Part shown: positions 16,458-26,100 of the stretch, piece after piece
How positions within the stretch are numbered: the first letter of the stretch is position 1
How the letters are laid out: every line of letters begins with the position of its first letter
NCBI GenBank assembly: GCA_040081265.1
Contig: JBEBGV010000039.1
Coordinates: forward strand, 1-47,431
Length of the DNA: 47,431 nt
Source: JBEBGV01 sp040081265
Lineage (GTDB): Bacteria; Acidobacteriota; Vicinamibacteria; Vicinamibacterales; UBA2999
Direction of reading: 5' to 3'
The notes under the pieces: model-generated
What the model was told of the DNA's origin: nothing
Database searches by the model: none
What the model saw: only the letters and a program-made list of their open reading frames with translations
Program-made: the position numbers and the translations under genes

Positions 16458-17291
16458 CTAGGCCTGACTGGTGCCCGAGGCTTCGGCCCCGGCCGGCTCG
16501 ATGACCACCGTCCGAACATCGAGAAACGGCACGTCGGCGGCATCGGTGGTGAGCACCCGCTGCCCCAGACCATGGACTTCGTTGCCGGAGACCTCCGTCC
16601 ATGTGGTCTTCCGGGACAAGGCAATCAGACCGTCGCCGGCACTGTCTGAGCCTGGATAGCGGGAGGGTATGAGCGCCACCGCCTCGCCGCCGTTGTCGAA
16701 CTCAAGTCGAGCCGGCATCCAGACCAGGTCGCGGAGGTCCTCGGGTGGATCCAGGCTCAGGCGCCTCAGCCTGGTGAACGGCAGCCAGTAGTAGCGTCCG
16801 TTGATGAACACCTCGAGCACGGGGCCGAGGCGCGAGTCAGCATCGGCGATCCATTCGAAGGGCTGGTCGTTGATCGTACCGGCCGACGCCGGGGCCGCCT
16901 CAAACGCTTCGGCGCGCAACTGACTGGCGCGGTCATTCCCCCCACGGTGACGTTCGGCGAGCGACTCGACGAGACAGGCCAGCCACGGTTCCGGCTCGCC
17001 GAAGAGCACCGGCGCCTTCCGGCCCTCGAACACCGCCCGTCGCATCGCCTCGCAGCGCACCGCGTCGCCGTACACCTGGGCCATAACCAGGGCGGCAGGA
17101 TCGAGGGACGAGGCCACTTTGAGCTGAGTGAGCGCGCGCTCCCATCGGCCGAGCACGCACAGCAGTTGGAAGAGAAAGACGCGATGCTTGGCATCATCGG
17201 GATGCGCCCGGACGATGTCTTGCAGACGCGCCAGCGCCGCTTCCGGATCGCCGTCCTTGAGAAGCCCCGCCGCGAGATCGAGCCCGGTCAT
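16458..17291 (-). CDS. tagJ: T6SS accessory protein TagJ (ImpE family)
   Basis: 277 aa. It starts with a TPR-like half (LLKDGDPEAALARLQDIVRA, VFLFQLLCVLGRWERALTQL), then the ImpE-type C-terminal domain with FEWIADADSRLGPVLEVFIN, YYWLPFTRLRRL and DLVWMPARLEF. TagJ proteins bind sheath protein TssB and may tune ClpV-driven recycling; they occur only in some T6SS lineages, including those with phosphorylation control, which fits the kinase/FHA/phosphatase set here. It lies 26 bases after hcp1 and abuts tssE. Confidence 0.92.
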   Translation of the reverse strand: MTGLDLAAGLLKDGDPEAALARLQDIVRAHPDDAKHRVFLFQLLCVLGRWERALTQLKVASSLDPAALVMAQVYGDAVRCEAMRRAVFEGRKAPVLFGEPEPWLACLVESLAERHRGGNDRASQLRAEAFEAAPASAGTINDQPFEWIADADSRLGPVLEVFINGRYYWLPFTRLRRLSLDPPEDLRDLVWMPARLEFDNGGEAVALIPSRYPGSDSAGDGLIALSRKTTWTEVSGNEVHGLGQRVLTTDAADVPFLDVRTVVIEPAGAEASGTSQA

Positions 17292-17317
17292 CGATGAATC
17301 CAGGACGTCATCACGGG

Positions 17318-17842
17318 CTAGCCTTCGTGGAACTGATCGGAGAACAGCATGCCGCCCTGGGGCCTGCCGTCATCGCCCTGCGGCACGTATTCCACCGAGA
17401 TCTTGTTGAAGGAGAAGCTGATGTGCTCGACGAGCTCGGTCCCGGTCGCGCCCCGCCCGCCATCGATGTTCACCGCCACCACCCGGCCATCTTCAACGGT
17501 CACTTTCAGGTATTCGAGCGGCAGGGCTGACCCGGCCTTCCGAATCGTCAGCAACGCCTTGATGATCTTCTCGTTGTTGCGCAACGCCGCCATCAACGCT
17601 GTCGAGGCACTGTCGACGCGCTTGACGATCTTGAGTTCCAGGATGCTGGCCCGGCCCCTGGACGCGGTCGGTGCGCCACCGAAGCCGACCTGGGCCTGCA
17701 TTCCCCACGACCAGCTCTGCACCTCGATCTCACCCTTGTGAAACTGATCCTGCGACTCGCCCTTGAAGACGCCGCCCACGGCGCCCCTGACGTACAGGAA
17801 CATGTCGCCATGTCCCTGATTTCCTGCACCGCTTGCAGCCAC
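17318..17842 (-). CDS. hcp: Hcp tube protein, paralogue 1
   Basis: 174 aa from a GTG start with GAGGGCGG upstream. Hcp signatures: DMFLYVRGAVGGVFKGES, FHKGEIEVQSWSWGMQ, a mid-protein helix after VDSASTALM, and the closing ISFSFNKISVEYVPQ. It has an N-terminal Gly/Ala extension of about a dozen residues absent from its neighbour. Hcp hexamers stack to form the inner tube and can carry effectors. It is the second of two tandem, clearly different hcp genes, separated by a strong hairpin. Confidence 0.93.
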   Translation of the reverse strand: MAASGAGNQGHGDMFLYVRGAVGGVFKGESQDQFHKGEIEVQSWSWGMQAQVGFGGAPTASRGRASILELKIVKRVDSASTALMAALRNNEKIIKALLTIRKAGSALPLEYLKVTVEDGRVVAVNIDGGRGATGTELVEHISFSFNKISVEYVPQGDDGRPQGGMLFSDQFHEG

Positions 17843-17877
17843 AGTCCGCCCTCAATCGTGATGTGCCACCGGACAGC

Positions 17878-17908
17878 GGCGGCCACGGGACGGGTGCCCA
17901 TGGCCGCC
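17878..17908 (-). terminator. Strong hairpin between the two hcp genes
   Basis: GGCGGCCA (17878-17885) pairs perfectly with TGGCCGCC (17901-17908), and an inner GGG/CCC extends the stem after one mismatch, leaving a 7-base loop. It begins 9 bases after the upstream hcp stop. There is no T-run, so it is more likely a partial attenuator or a 3' end that stabilises the abundant hcp message than a full stop to transcription. Confidence 0.5.
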
Positions 17909-17917
17909 CACCTGCCG

Positions 17918-18394
17918 TCAGACCTTCTTGTTGGCGACGATGTCGTACTTGAAGGAAACGCCGGCGTCGAGCGATCCGTCCATCTTCTGCGGCTTGTACT
18001 CGAGGTCGACCTTGGCCGGCATCAGCGTAAACGATTCACTCGGATGCTCGGAGCTGCCCGACGGCGACACGCTGGTGACGATGATGTCGTTCAGCTTGAT
18101 GATCAGGTACTCCTGCTGGCCCTTGCCTGCCTTTCGCGAGATGAGCGTGGCGTCCTTGATGTGCTCACCGGTAGCACAGGCCATCATCAGCACGGGTGAG
18201 GCCTTGTCGACCGAGTGCAGGATGGTGAGGGGGGCGAAGTCCGCCTTGCCGGCGCCACCGCCGGTTCCGCGGCCGATGGTTCCTACCTGATGGACTCCCC
18301 AGGACCACGACAGCACTTCGATCTCGTCCTTGTGCTTGTCGTCTTTCGATTCCCCCTTGATGGTACCCAGCTTCAAAAAGACGTCGACAGCCAT
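17918..18394 (-). CDS. hcp: Hcp tube protein, paralogue 2
   Basis: 158 aa, ATG preceded by GAGGAG. It opens MAVDVFLKLGTIKGESKDDK and has the Hcp hallmark HKDEIEVLSWSWGVHQVG, followed by TILHSVDKASPVLMMACATG, QEYLIIKLNDIIVTSV and the closing VDLEYKPQKMDGSLDAGV. It aligns end to end with its neighbour but differs at many positions, so the two tube proteins probably have different roles (structural versus cargo-bearing, or mixed tubes). It lies 49 bases after tssC, the expected position of the main hcp gene. Confidence 0.95.
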   Translation of the reverse strand: MAVDVFLKLGTIKGESKDDKHKDEIEVLSWSWGVHQVGTIGRGTGGGAGKADFAPLTILHSVDKASPVLMMACATGEHIKDATLISRKAGKGQQEYLIIKLNDIIVTSVSPSGSSEHPSESFTLMPAKVDLEYKPQKMDGSLDAGVSFKYDIVANKKV

Positions 18395-18443
18395 TTCTAC
18401 GCTCCTCGTGTTCGCGTCACCTGCCGGTCACGCGAGATTGGCA

Positions 18444-19940
18444 TCAACTTGCTTTGGCCGAAGGCAGTCGTGACACCAGCCGGAGAGACACGGTGAGCCC
18501 CTCGAGCTGATAGTGCGGTCGAAGGTGGAACTTCGCCGCGTAGTATCCAGGGTTCCCTTCGATTTCGGTGACCTCGACCTCGGCGCCGGCGAGCGGCTTC
18601 TGTGCCTTGGTCGATTCGTTCGAGTGAGCCGGATCGCCGTCGACGTAGTTCATGATCCAGTTCTGCAGGTAGACCTGCATGTCGTCGCGTTCCTTGAAGC
18701 TGCCGATCTTGTCGCGGACGATGCACTTCAGATAGTGGGCGAAGCGGCAGGACGCAAACAGATACGGGAGCCGGGCGCTCAGGTTGGCGTTGGCCGTCGC
18801 GTCAGGATCCATATATTCCTGCGGCTTCTGCAGCGACTGCGCGCCGATGAAGGCGGCGAAGTCGGTGTTCTTGCGGTGAATCAGCGGCATGAAGCCGTTC
18901 TTAGCCAGCTCCGCCTCGCGGCGGTCGCTGATCGCGATTTCGGTCGGGCACTTCATGTCCACCCCGCCGTCGTCGGTGGGGAACGTATGGGCAGGCAGGC
19001 CTTCGACGGCGCCACCCGATTCGACGCCGCGGATGCGGGAGCACCAGCCGTACAGCTTGAAGGACCGGGTGATGTTGGTGGCCATCGCGTAGGCGGAGTT
19101 CGCCCAGGTATAGCGGCTGTGATCGCCGGCCGAGGTGTCTTCCTCGAAGTCGAACTCCTCGACCGGGTCGGTCTTGGCGCCGTAAGGCAGCCGGGCGAGG
19201 AATCTGGGCATCGCCAAGCCGAGGTAGCGCGAGTCTTCCGATTCACGCAGCGAACGCCACGCGGCGTACTCCGGCGTGGTGAAGATCTTGGTCAGGTCGC
19301 GCGGGTTGGCCAGCTCCTGAAAGCTCTCCATCTGCATGACCGACGGTGCGGCGCCAGCAATGAAGGGCGCATGCGCTGCCGCAGCAATCTTGGCCATCTC
19401 GCCGAGCAGTTCCACGTCGGGTGCGGTGTGGTCGAAGTGATAGTCGCCCACCAGGCAGCCATAGGGAAATCCGCCGAGCTGTCCGTATTCCGCCTCGTAC
19501 AGGCTCTTGAAGAGCGGGCTCTGATCCCAGCTGACACCCTTGTAGCGCCGCAGTGTCTTGCCCAGGTCCTTCTTGCCGATGTTCATGAACCTGATCTTCA
19601 GCATCTCGTCGGTTTCGGTATTGGTGACGAGATGATGCAGGCCGCGCCACGCGCCCTCGAGCTGCTGAAACTCGGCCTGGTGGAGGATCAGGTTGATCTG
19701 GGCGCTGAGCTTCAAGTCGATCTCGGCGATCATCGCCTCGATCGACTTGACGACGTCTGCGCCGATCAACCGGGTCTGCGACAGCGCCTGCGCGGCCAGC
19801 GTGCGGACGGCGTTCTGCACCGCTTCCTGCGCTTCGTCGGTCTTCGGCTTGAATTCCTTCCGCAGCAGCGAATCGAGCTCGCTCACCGCGGCGGTGGCCC
19901 CGGCGGCGCTCTTGTCTTGTTCGAGTTTCGGATCGGCCAT
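18444..19940 (-). CDS. tssC: T6SS sheath large subunit TssC (VipB)
   Basis: 498 aa from the ATG at 19940 (MADPKLEQDKSA) with GGGAGAAC upstream; six further codons are open before it. Family signatures: FQQLEGAWRGLHHLVTNTET, DQSPLFKSLYEAEYGQLGGF, and the highly conserved C-terminal LFASCRFAHYLKCIVRDKIG. TssC intertwines with TssB to form the contractile sheath. It lies 57 bases after tssB, across a perfect 9-bp hairpin. Confidence 0.98.
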   Translation of the reverse strand: MADPKLEQDKSAAGATAAVSELDSLLRKEFKPKTDEAQEAVQNAVRTLAAQALSQTRLIGADVVKSIEAMIAEIDLKLSAQINLILHQAEFQQLEGAWRGLHHLVTNTETDEMLKIRFMNIGKKDLGKTLRRYKGVSWDQSPLFKSLYEAEYGQLGGFPYGCLVGDYHFDHTAPDVELLGEMAKIAAAAHAPFIAGAAPSVMQMESFQELANPRDLTKIFTTPEYAAWRSLRESEDSRYLGLAMPRFLARLPYGAKTDPVEEFDFEEDTSAGDHSRYTWANSAYAMATNITRSFKLYGWCSRIRGVESGGAVEGLPAHTFPTDDGGVDMKCPTEIAISDRREAELAKNGFMPLIHRKNTDFAAFIGAQSLQKPQEYMDPDATANANLSARLPYLFASCRFAHYLKCIVRDKIGSFKERDDMQVYLQNWIMNYVDGDPAHSNESTKAQKPLAGAEVEVTEIEGNPGYYAAKFHLRPHYQLEGLTVSLRLVSRLPSAKAS

Positions 19941-19975
19941 GATGAACTGTTCTCCCAACGCTTCCGAACGAGGCT

Positions 19976-19997
19976 CGCGGACCTGACCAGGTCCGCG
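19976..19997 (-). repeat. Palindromic hairpin between tssB and tssC
   Basis: CGCGGACCT (19976-19984) and AGGTCCGCG (19989-19997) form a perfect 9-bp stem with a GACC loop. It touches the tssB stop codon, whose TAG forms part of a TAGCGCGGACC motif. Similar TAGGCCGGGTC-type hairpins occur at 26667-26687 and 46940-46960, suggesting a dispersed intergenic repeat family. Confidence 0.6.
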
Positions 19998-20516
19998 CTA
20001 CGAGACCGACTCGTCGTCCTTCGGTTTCTTCGTCGCCGCCAGCGTCTGCAGCAGCGCCGGATCATTGAGCAGCTTGCTCACCAGGTCCTCGGCGCCGCTT
20101 TTGCCGTCCATGTAGGTAATGAGGTTGGCCAGCTGCTGACGCGCCTCGAGCAACTTGCTCAAGGCGTCGACCTTCCGCGCCACCGCCGCCGGGGAAAAGT
20201 CCTCCATGCTCTCGAAGGTCAATTCGACGTTCAGATTCTTGCCGTCGTCGGTGAGGACGTTGGGCACCTGAAAGGCGACCCGCGGCTTCATCGCCTTCAT
20301 GCGGCTGTCGAAGTTATCGATATCAATCTCGAGAAACTTCCGGTCCTCCACCCCCGGCAGCGCCTCGGCGGGCTTGCCGGACAGATCCGCGAGCACCGCC
20401 ATCACAAACGGCAGCTGCATCTTCTTCTCGGATCCGTAGAGCTCTACGTCGTACTCGATCTGGACGCGAGGCGCGCGATTACGCGCGATGAACTTCTGGC
20501 TACTCGTCTTGGCCAC
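19998..20516 (-). CDS. tssB: T6SS sheath small subunit TssB (VipA)
   Basis: 172 aa from a GTG start with GAGGTG upstream. TssB signatures: NRAPRVQIEYDVELYGSEKK, LPFVMAVLADLSGKPAEALP, KFLEIDIDNFDSRMKAMKPR and NVELTFESMEDFSPAAVAR. Its C-terminal helix has the form expected for the ClpV-binding region, although the exact recognition motif was not mapped. It forms the sheath protomer with TssC and lies 42 bases after tssA. Confidence 0.98.
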   Translation of the reverse strand: MAKTSSQKFIARNRAPRVQIEYDVELYGSEKKMQLPFVMAVLADLSGKPAEALPGVEDRKFLEIDIDNFDSRMKAMKPRVAFQVPNVLTDDGKNLNVELTFESMEDFSPAAVARKVDALSKLLEARQQLANLITYMDGKSGAEDLVSKLLNDPALLQTLAATKKPKDDESVS

Positions 20517-20558
20517 TCAGCACCTCCGTATACCGCACCCGTACGATCGCTCCGCCAC

Positions 20559-21581
20559 CTACTCGGAGGGCGGAAGCCCTCCGGCGGAGCGCGCGTGCGC
20601 TAACGCTTCCGGAGCAATGTCCGCCAACACTTCGAGAAAATCCTTCGACACGAGCCGCTTGGCCCGGTCCACCAGCAACGGCACGGGGCTCGACGGCTCG
20701 CTGTGGCGGAAATAGGCCGCCACCGCCTCGAGCGCCCGAATCGCGTCCTGCCGTGAGCGCAATACCCCACCGACAGCCTCCGCGCCGTCGGCGACCGCCG
20801 CCAACCCTTCGACGGGCTCCGCGCCGATGCGCGCCGCGATCTTCGGGGCGATCACCTTGTCCAACCGGGCCAACAGCACGGTCAGCGGTGAGAGGTCGGG
20901 GACCCAGCTGCTTCCCGCCTGGGTTTCCATCGACGCCACGATCCGCGCCGTCGCGTCGCGCGCGCGATCGACGTCGCGCTTGAGCGCCTGGAGAATCTCG
21001 ACCGCGGTGTCGGCGAATGTCACCTCGATGTCGGTGTCGCTGATCCGGCGATCGGAGGCGAGCGGCTGCAACTGGCCCTGGGCGATGTCGATGTCGCGCA
21101 GACACACGGTGTCCTGCAGACGGCTGCGGGCCAGCGGCACGCGACGCAAGCGATTCACCGCCGCAACCGGATCGGCAAAGCCGAGAAGCGCGCCCTGACG
21201 AACCATCGCGTCTTCGTCGAGTCGGGGATACACGTCGGTCCAATAGGTGTCCAGCCACGACGCCGCCACCTCGAGCGCATCGACAAACGGCGCCAGCCCG
21301 TCGGTCCAGAGACCGGCCACGCCGAGGTGGGCCAGCGGCCGGAGGTCCTTACTGATGGCAAGACCTCGCAGGGCGGTGTCGGTCACGTCGTCCCAGTCCG
21401 GCTCAGTGGTGGCGTCATTGTCTTCGGCTTGGCTGCTGCGTGCGGAGTAGTTCAGCTGCCGGCCGAACACATTCAGGCGATCGAGGGCGCCGATGATAGC
21501 CGTATCTTCGAGGTTGGTCCCGCACGGCGCCTCTGGCGCAATGGGTTGGAGCAGTTCCTCTACCGACCAAGCCGTACTCAT
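20559..21581 (-). CDS. tssA: T6SS tail-assembly protein TssA (ImpA N-terminal domain)
   Basis: 340 aa. The N-terminus carries the ImpA_N signature (ELLQPIAPEAPCGTNLEDT, then WDDVTDTALRGLAISKDLRP, LWTDGLAPFVDALEVAASWL, TYWTDVYPRLDED). The rest is Ala-rich and helical, ending with SEPSSPVPLLVDRAKRLVSKDFLEVL, the C-terminal motif of short TssA proteins, which primes tube and sheath assembly. It is preceded by an 88-base gap holding the best promoter candidate of the window and a 14-bp palindrome. Confidence 0.95.
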   Translation of the reverse strand: MSTAWSVEELLQPIAPEAPCGTNLEDTAIIGALDRLNVFGRQLNYSARSSQAEDNDATTEPDWDDVTDTALRGLAISKDLRPLAHLGVAGLWTDGLAPFVDALEVAASWLDTYWTDVYPRLDEDAMVRQGALLGFADPVAAVNRLRRVPLARSRLQDTVCLRDIDIAQGQLQPLASDRRISDTDIEVTFADTAVEILQALKRDVDRARDATARIVASMETQAGSSWVPDLSPLTVLLARLDKVIAPKIAARIGAEPVEGLAAVADGAEAVGGVLRSRQDAIRALEAVAAYFRHSEPSSPVPLLVDRAKRLVSKDFLEVLADIAPEALAHARSAGGLPPSE

Positions 21582-21609
21582 CGTTGGGCACCAACCCGAA
21601 TCAACGTCG

Positions 21610-21623
21610 TCTCAGATCTGAGA
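21610..21623. promoter_or_regulatory. Perfect 14-bp palindrome in the tssA leader, possible operator
   Basis: TCTCAGATCTGAGA is a perfect palindrome about 30 bases downstream of the predicted tssA -10 box and 29 bases upstream of the tssA ATG. Its place fits a repressor site or a small RNA hairpin near the ribosome binding site. No known regulator consensus was recognised. Confidence 0.4.
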
Positions 21624-21651
21624 AGGAGAAAACCCGCCTGAGGTCGCCGCG

Positions 21652-21680
21652 ATTCTATTCATTTTGACTTCAAAGTCCAA
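21652..21680 (-). promoter_or_regulatory. Sigma70-like internal promoter for tssA onward
   Basis: On the minus strand TTGGAC (21675-21680) and TAGAAT (21652-21657) are separated by exactly 17 bases in a locally AT-rich stretch. The -35 box overlaps the last codons of the tagF-PP2C gene. The transcript would start near 21645 and have a leader of about 60 bases. Confidence 0.5.
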
Positions 21681-23193
21681 TGTCCAAAGTCGGAGTCGGC
21701 GGCGGATGGACGTCCACCACCACCACCGTCACGTTGTCTGGAGCGCCGGCGTCGAGCGTCGCCTTGATGAGCGCCCGTGCGCACTCGCCAGGGTCCTCCG
21801 TGGTCAGCCGGTCGAGAATCTGTTCGACCGTCAGCACCCGGGTCAACCCGTCGGAACAGAGGAGAAACCGGTCGCCGGGCGAGACCCGTCCACGTTGGAT
21901 GTCGAGGACCAGGGCCGGCTCGGCACCGACCGCGCGCGTGATCGCGGAGGTCGCATGACCCGCCGAGTCCACCTCGCCGGCGCTGTGGTCCTGCGTAAGC
22001 TGCTCGAACTGGCCCCCGCGCCGGCGATAGAGGCGGCTGTCACCGGCCCAGACCACCGCATAGTGCACACCACGCGTGAGCAGCGCCACCACCGTGCTGC
22101 CGGTGATCGCCCCGGGATCCTCGTCACTCGAATGTTCGAGCAGACGGGCGTTCACCTGCTGCATCCGTGCGGCTGCTGCGTCGATGGCGTCTTCGAATGT
22201 GCGGGACGGCAGAAAGTCGGCCAGGGCGTCACACACCATACGGCTCGCGATTTCCCCGTGCTCATGCCCGCCAAGCCCGTCGGCCACCACCCAGATCCCG
22301 GCCTCGGGCCGCTCGAGGAAGGCATCCTGATTGACCTGCCGCGCCAGCCCGACATCGCTGACGCCTCCCGACCGGTACACCGGTGGCGGGGCGTCCAGGG
22401 TCGACAACCGCACGGTGTCGGAGTCGCGCCCCTTCGCCAGCGGAACCGAGATCGATCGCCATCCATACTCACCCCAGGCGCCGGTCATCAGGGCGGCGAA
22501 GTTGTCGGGCGCCGGAAGCCCCCGGCCGACGAGAAAGCTCGGCTCGACATACTGCGACCCCTCTGTCCACATGGCTACGAGGGGATCGTACAGTGCGTGC
22601 AAACGCGCGGCACCCAGTCCGCCGAGCACTTCGTCAAAGCCGGACAACGCGTCGAGACCGATTCGCCAGCGGGTGGCGCCGGTGCCCTCCAGGACCTCGG
22701 CCGCCGCGGCCGCCGCCATGTCGTGGGGACGCAAGTGAACAAGCGTGTCGCCGAGCGCCGCGACCTGACGATCGAACTCGTTGACGTCGATCCGATCGGC
22801 GGCCAGTGTCTCGAGCGCCAGCGCCTCGGCGCGCGCGAAGAAACCTTCGCAGGCCCGAACCGCCAGGAAGGCATCGACGCCCTCAGGCAGGGGCGCCACC
22901 AGGGTCAGGTTGAAGCAGCGCCCGACCCGGTCGATGCTGGGTGCGGTGAGCCCGAGCACCGACTGCTCGGCCAGCACCCCGGCGGCGCAGGAAAACCGCC
23001 ACACGGGACTTTCCAGATACACGTTCTGCCACCGGTCGCCGAGGATGTTACGGCTCTCGAGCAGACACTCCTGCAGCCACGGATCCCACCGGTCGATGAA
23101 GCCGTCCGGTACGCGTCGCCGCAGGAAGTCACCATGGCTCGGCAGCTTCCCGTAGAAGCCGACGACCAGCGCGGAGACGTTGGCTACTCGCAC
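21670..23193 (-). CDS. TagF - PP2C phosphatase (PppA) fusion, T6SS phospho-switch
   Basis: 507 aa. Residues ~10-240 are a TagF domain (VGFYGKLPSHGDFLRRRVPD, FIDRWDPWLQE), the repressor that sequesters the FHA protein. Residues ~275-507 are a PP2C-type Ser/Thr phosphatase with SDVGLARQVNQDAF (metal-binding region, Asp290), VVADGLGGHEHGEIAS (Asp305, Gly306), RFLLCSDGLTRVL and APDNVTVVVV. TagF and PppA are separate in Pseudomonas aeruginosa but fused in Agrobacterium tumefaciens, where the fusion keeps the system off. It opposes the PpkA-like kinase encoded first in this operon. It overlaps the tssM stop by 10 bases. Confidence 0.93.
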   Translation of the reverse strand: MRVANVSALVVGFYGKLPSHGDFLRRRVPDGFIDRWDPWLQECLLESRNILGDRWQNVYLESPVWRFSCAAGVLAEQSVLGLTAPSIDRVGRCFNLTLVAPLPEGVDAFLAVRACEGFFARAEALALETLAADRIDVNEFDRQVAALGDTLVHLRPHDMAAAAAAEVLEGTGATRWRIGLDALSGFDEVLGGLGAARLHALYDPLVAMWTEGSQYVEPSFLVGRGLPAPDNFAALMTGAWGEYGWRSISVPLAKGRDSDTVRLSTLDAPPPVYRSGGVSDVGLARQVNQDAFLERPEAGIWVVADGLGGHEHGEIASRMVCDALADFLPSRTFEDAIDAAAARMQQVNARLLEHSSDEDPGAITGSTVVALLTRGVHYAVVWAGDSRLYRRRGGQFEQLTQDHSAGEVDSAGHATSAITRAVGAEPALVLDIQRGRVSPGDRFLLCSDGLTRVLTVEQILDRLTTEDPGECARALIKATLDAGAPDNVTVVVVDVHPPPTPTLDIGL

Positions 23194-26100
23194 CGGAAGT
23201 CCTGCAGGTCGCGTGAACCGTACGGATTACGGATGCTTGGAGCGTCGAGGATGAGTTGCGCCTGGTGTCCCCCCGCGGAGGTCGTGACCGCGAACCGGGC
23301 ATCGTTCAGACGCTCGATCCGACTGGCCTCGAGGAACTTGAGCCATGCCCACGGTCCCGAAAACACCAGGTTGGGACGCGCGCCACCCCGCTCTTCGAAC
23401 GTGACCACGACCTGCCCAGGGTTGGGCCCCGGCCAGGTCATCGCCATCGGGCGCGGCGCCGCGTGCCGGTAGTCCATCGACTGGCCGTCGACGTCGAGCG
23501 TGAAGCGCACGGCGCTGGCATCGAGCTGGTCGGGCGTCAGCGTGAAACGGAGTTCCGGTTCCATCGAGCCGGGCCGGAAGAATGCGTCACGCACTCGTCG
23601 GGCCGCCTGAATACGACGAAGCATCCCCGCCGACCCGCCCAGCGGACGACCATCTGGCCCTGCCTTCCAGGCCCACGTGGCCCGGCCCGTATCGACCAGG
23701 TCGGTCAGCTCTGTCGACAGGAAACTGTCGTACAACCCGCCGTAGCCGAAGAGGCGCCCGAAGTCGGCGAGCGGCACATCGGCGGCGGCCGCGGCGACAA
23801 AGGGATAGCGGTTGCCGACCAGCGGCCGGCATTCCGCCAGCACCTGCTGCCCGTAGCGCTCGTCGAGGCCGCCACCCACGGTTCCGCGCAGGATGCCAAC
23901 GACCCGGCCCGCGATGCCCGACACCGCCGCGCCCAGTGACGAGGGCAGTTGCGCGGCCTCTCGCTGCAGTTCATTGGCGCTCTGCCCCGCCGCCTGTACG
24001 GCGGTCGGGTTCCTGGCCGGGTCCTGCTCCCCGGCGCCGGTGCCGAGCGGCAGCACCCTCTGGTTCAGGTCCTGAATCCGGCGCAGCACGCCGTCGATCG
24101 CGGCCGAACCCGCGTCGCCGGACAGGAGCTGGTGAATCTGGGCGAAGTGATTGGTCACCTGCATGCCGGCCACGGCGGTGGTGATTCCCAGCCGTTCCCG
24201 GCCGCGCGTCAGCACGCCCCCGACGCGGTTCCCCAGGCTCCCCAACACGCCCGGCTGCGGTGTCGCCGCCGGTCTGACGAGATAGGTGTGATCGTCGACG
24301 GTCTTGAGCAGGGCCCGCAGCGGCGAGGCCGGACTGCCGAGGATGGCGAGGACGTCCTTCGTTTCGGTCAACCCTCTCAATGGGACGAACTGCATCTGAG
24401 CCAGCACGCGATCCCAGGCCGCAATGTAGTCCTTCTCGTACAGGTCGATGAACTCGGTGGTGATTCTCGATGAGGCCGTGACTGACGGACGCTGGTCGCC
24501 CCACACCCAGTACTCGCTCACGAACTGCAGCACGAGCTGGTCGGTTCCTTTGGCGACGATCTCTTCGAAGACCGGCTTGGTGTAGATACTCGAGATCGGA
24601 TCCGACAGCGCGGCACCGGACCGCGCGAACACCTTCTCGGCGCCGATGCCCAGCAGCCGGTCGAGCCGAAGCTGGCGTGCCGTGTCGTTCGCATACCCGA
24701 TGCGCACATAGCGATACACCAGATCGGCGAGCGACGCCTGGCGGAGCGTGTTGCGCGCCTGCGTCACGATTTCCTGATCGATGTCGATCGCCCGCAGGTT
24801 TTCGCGGTACTCGAGCAGGCTCTTGAAATGATCTGACACCTGTTGCGCCCGCGCGGGATCTGATGCGTACGCTTCCTGCCACTCGAAGTCGGCCAGGTAG
24901 CCGAGCTGCTGGCGGTCCAGATGCGTCGGATCACCGAGCATCAGATAGCCCTTCAGATATTCGTACAGCTTCTCCGGCTCGGTCGCGTAGTCAACCAGCC
25001 GCTGCCGGAAACGCGCCGCCACCTGCGGCAGCAGCACGTCGTCGAGTTCGCGGCTGTAGGCATCGCGGGCGGCATCCCCCATGGCGCTGCCCTGGTACAA
25101 CCCCCAGCGCATCGGCACCGGCACGTCCGGGCGATACCGGTCGGCTTCGGTTACCACCGCGCGCAGGGCGTCGAGCCGGGGAAGCGCTTCGTCGAGAGAT
25201 TGGGCTTGAATCGCGCGCGTCGCCGCGAGCGGAGCGATGGAGGCCTCGACCTGATCGAGATAGCCGCGATTGCGGCTGTAGCTCACCGTCCATAGCACGA
25301 TGGCCGTGATGGTGAGGAGCGCCATAGCGACATAGGCCACGACCTGCGCCGCCGCCATCTGCATCTCGATGCGTCTGTTGATGCCGGCGAGGCCCGACTC
25401 GGCGAAGATGACGTCCTTCAGCAGGCGCTCGATGAAATAGGCCTTACCCCGTCCACCGGCTGCGATCGCCGGGGCGGCGCTGCCGAGACGACGGCCAAAC
25501 GCGCCGAGCAGACGATCAATCGGGGTCCCCTCTTGCGTGCCGCTGGTCAGATAGACGCCGCGCAGCAGGACTTGTTCGTCGAACCTGGTCGAGCGGAACA
25601 CGCCGGCGATGTACTCGCCAAGCTGACTCTTCAGCGCCGCCAGCTGCTGCGGGAGTCCGAAGATGAGTGTGCGCCGGCGGGGGTCTCGGTCTTCTTCGAG
25701 CCGCGCGAAGACGCGCTCGTTCAGCCGGACGACCAGGCGGTTGAACTCCGGCTCGAACTGCTGCGCCGCCTCCCCCTTGGCGGTCTGGTCGAAGGGGAAC
25801 GTCACCCCCCAGACTTGCTGGCGATCGCCCTGCGTCAGGTCGTCGAAATACTCCGAAAACCCGGCCAGCAGATCGCACTTGGTGACCAGCAGGTAAATGG
25901 GCAGCTGGATCTTCAGTTGCCGATTGAGTTCGTTGAGGCGAGCTCTTGCCGCAGCGGTGTGGCGTTCCAGCGTGTCGTCGGCGCCCATCAGGTCCTGCGC
26001 GCTGACGGTCAGAATGACGCCGTTCAACGGGCGGCGCTTCCGGTACTTCTTCAGCAGCGCCAGGAACTCGTCCCAGGCCTGGCTGTCGCCCGCCGCGTCG

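Noticed and set aside
18513..20603. Plus-strand open frame of 696 codons opposite tssC and tssB
   Set aside because: Antisense shadow of highly conserved sheath genes; no signal, domain or start context.
21664..23472. Plus-strand open frame of 602 codons opposite tagF-PP2C
   Set aside because: Same reason: a mirror of a well-supported gene in high-GC DNA.
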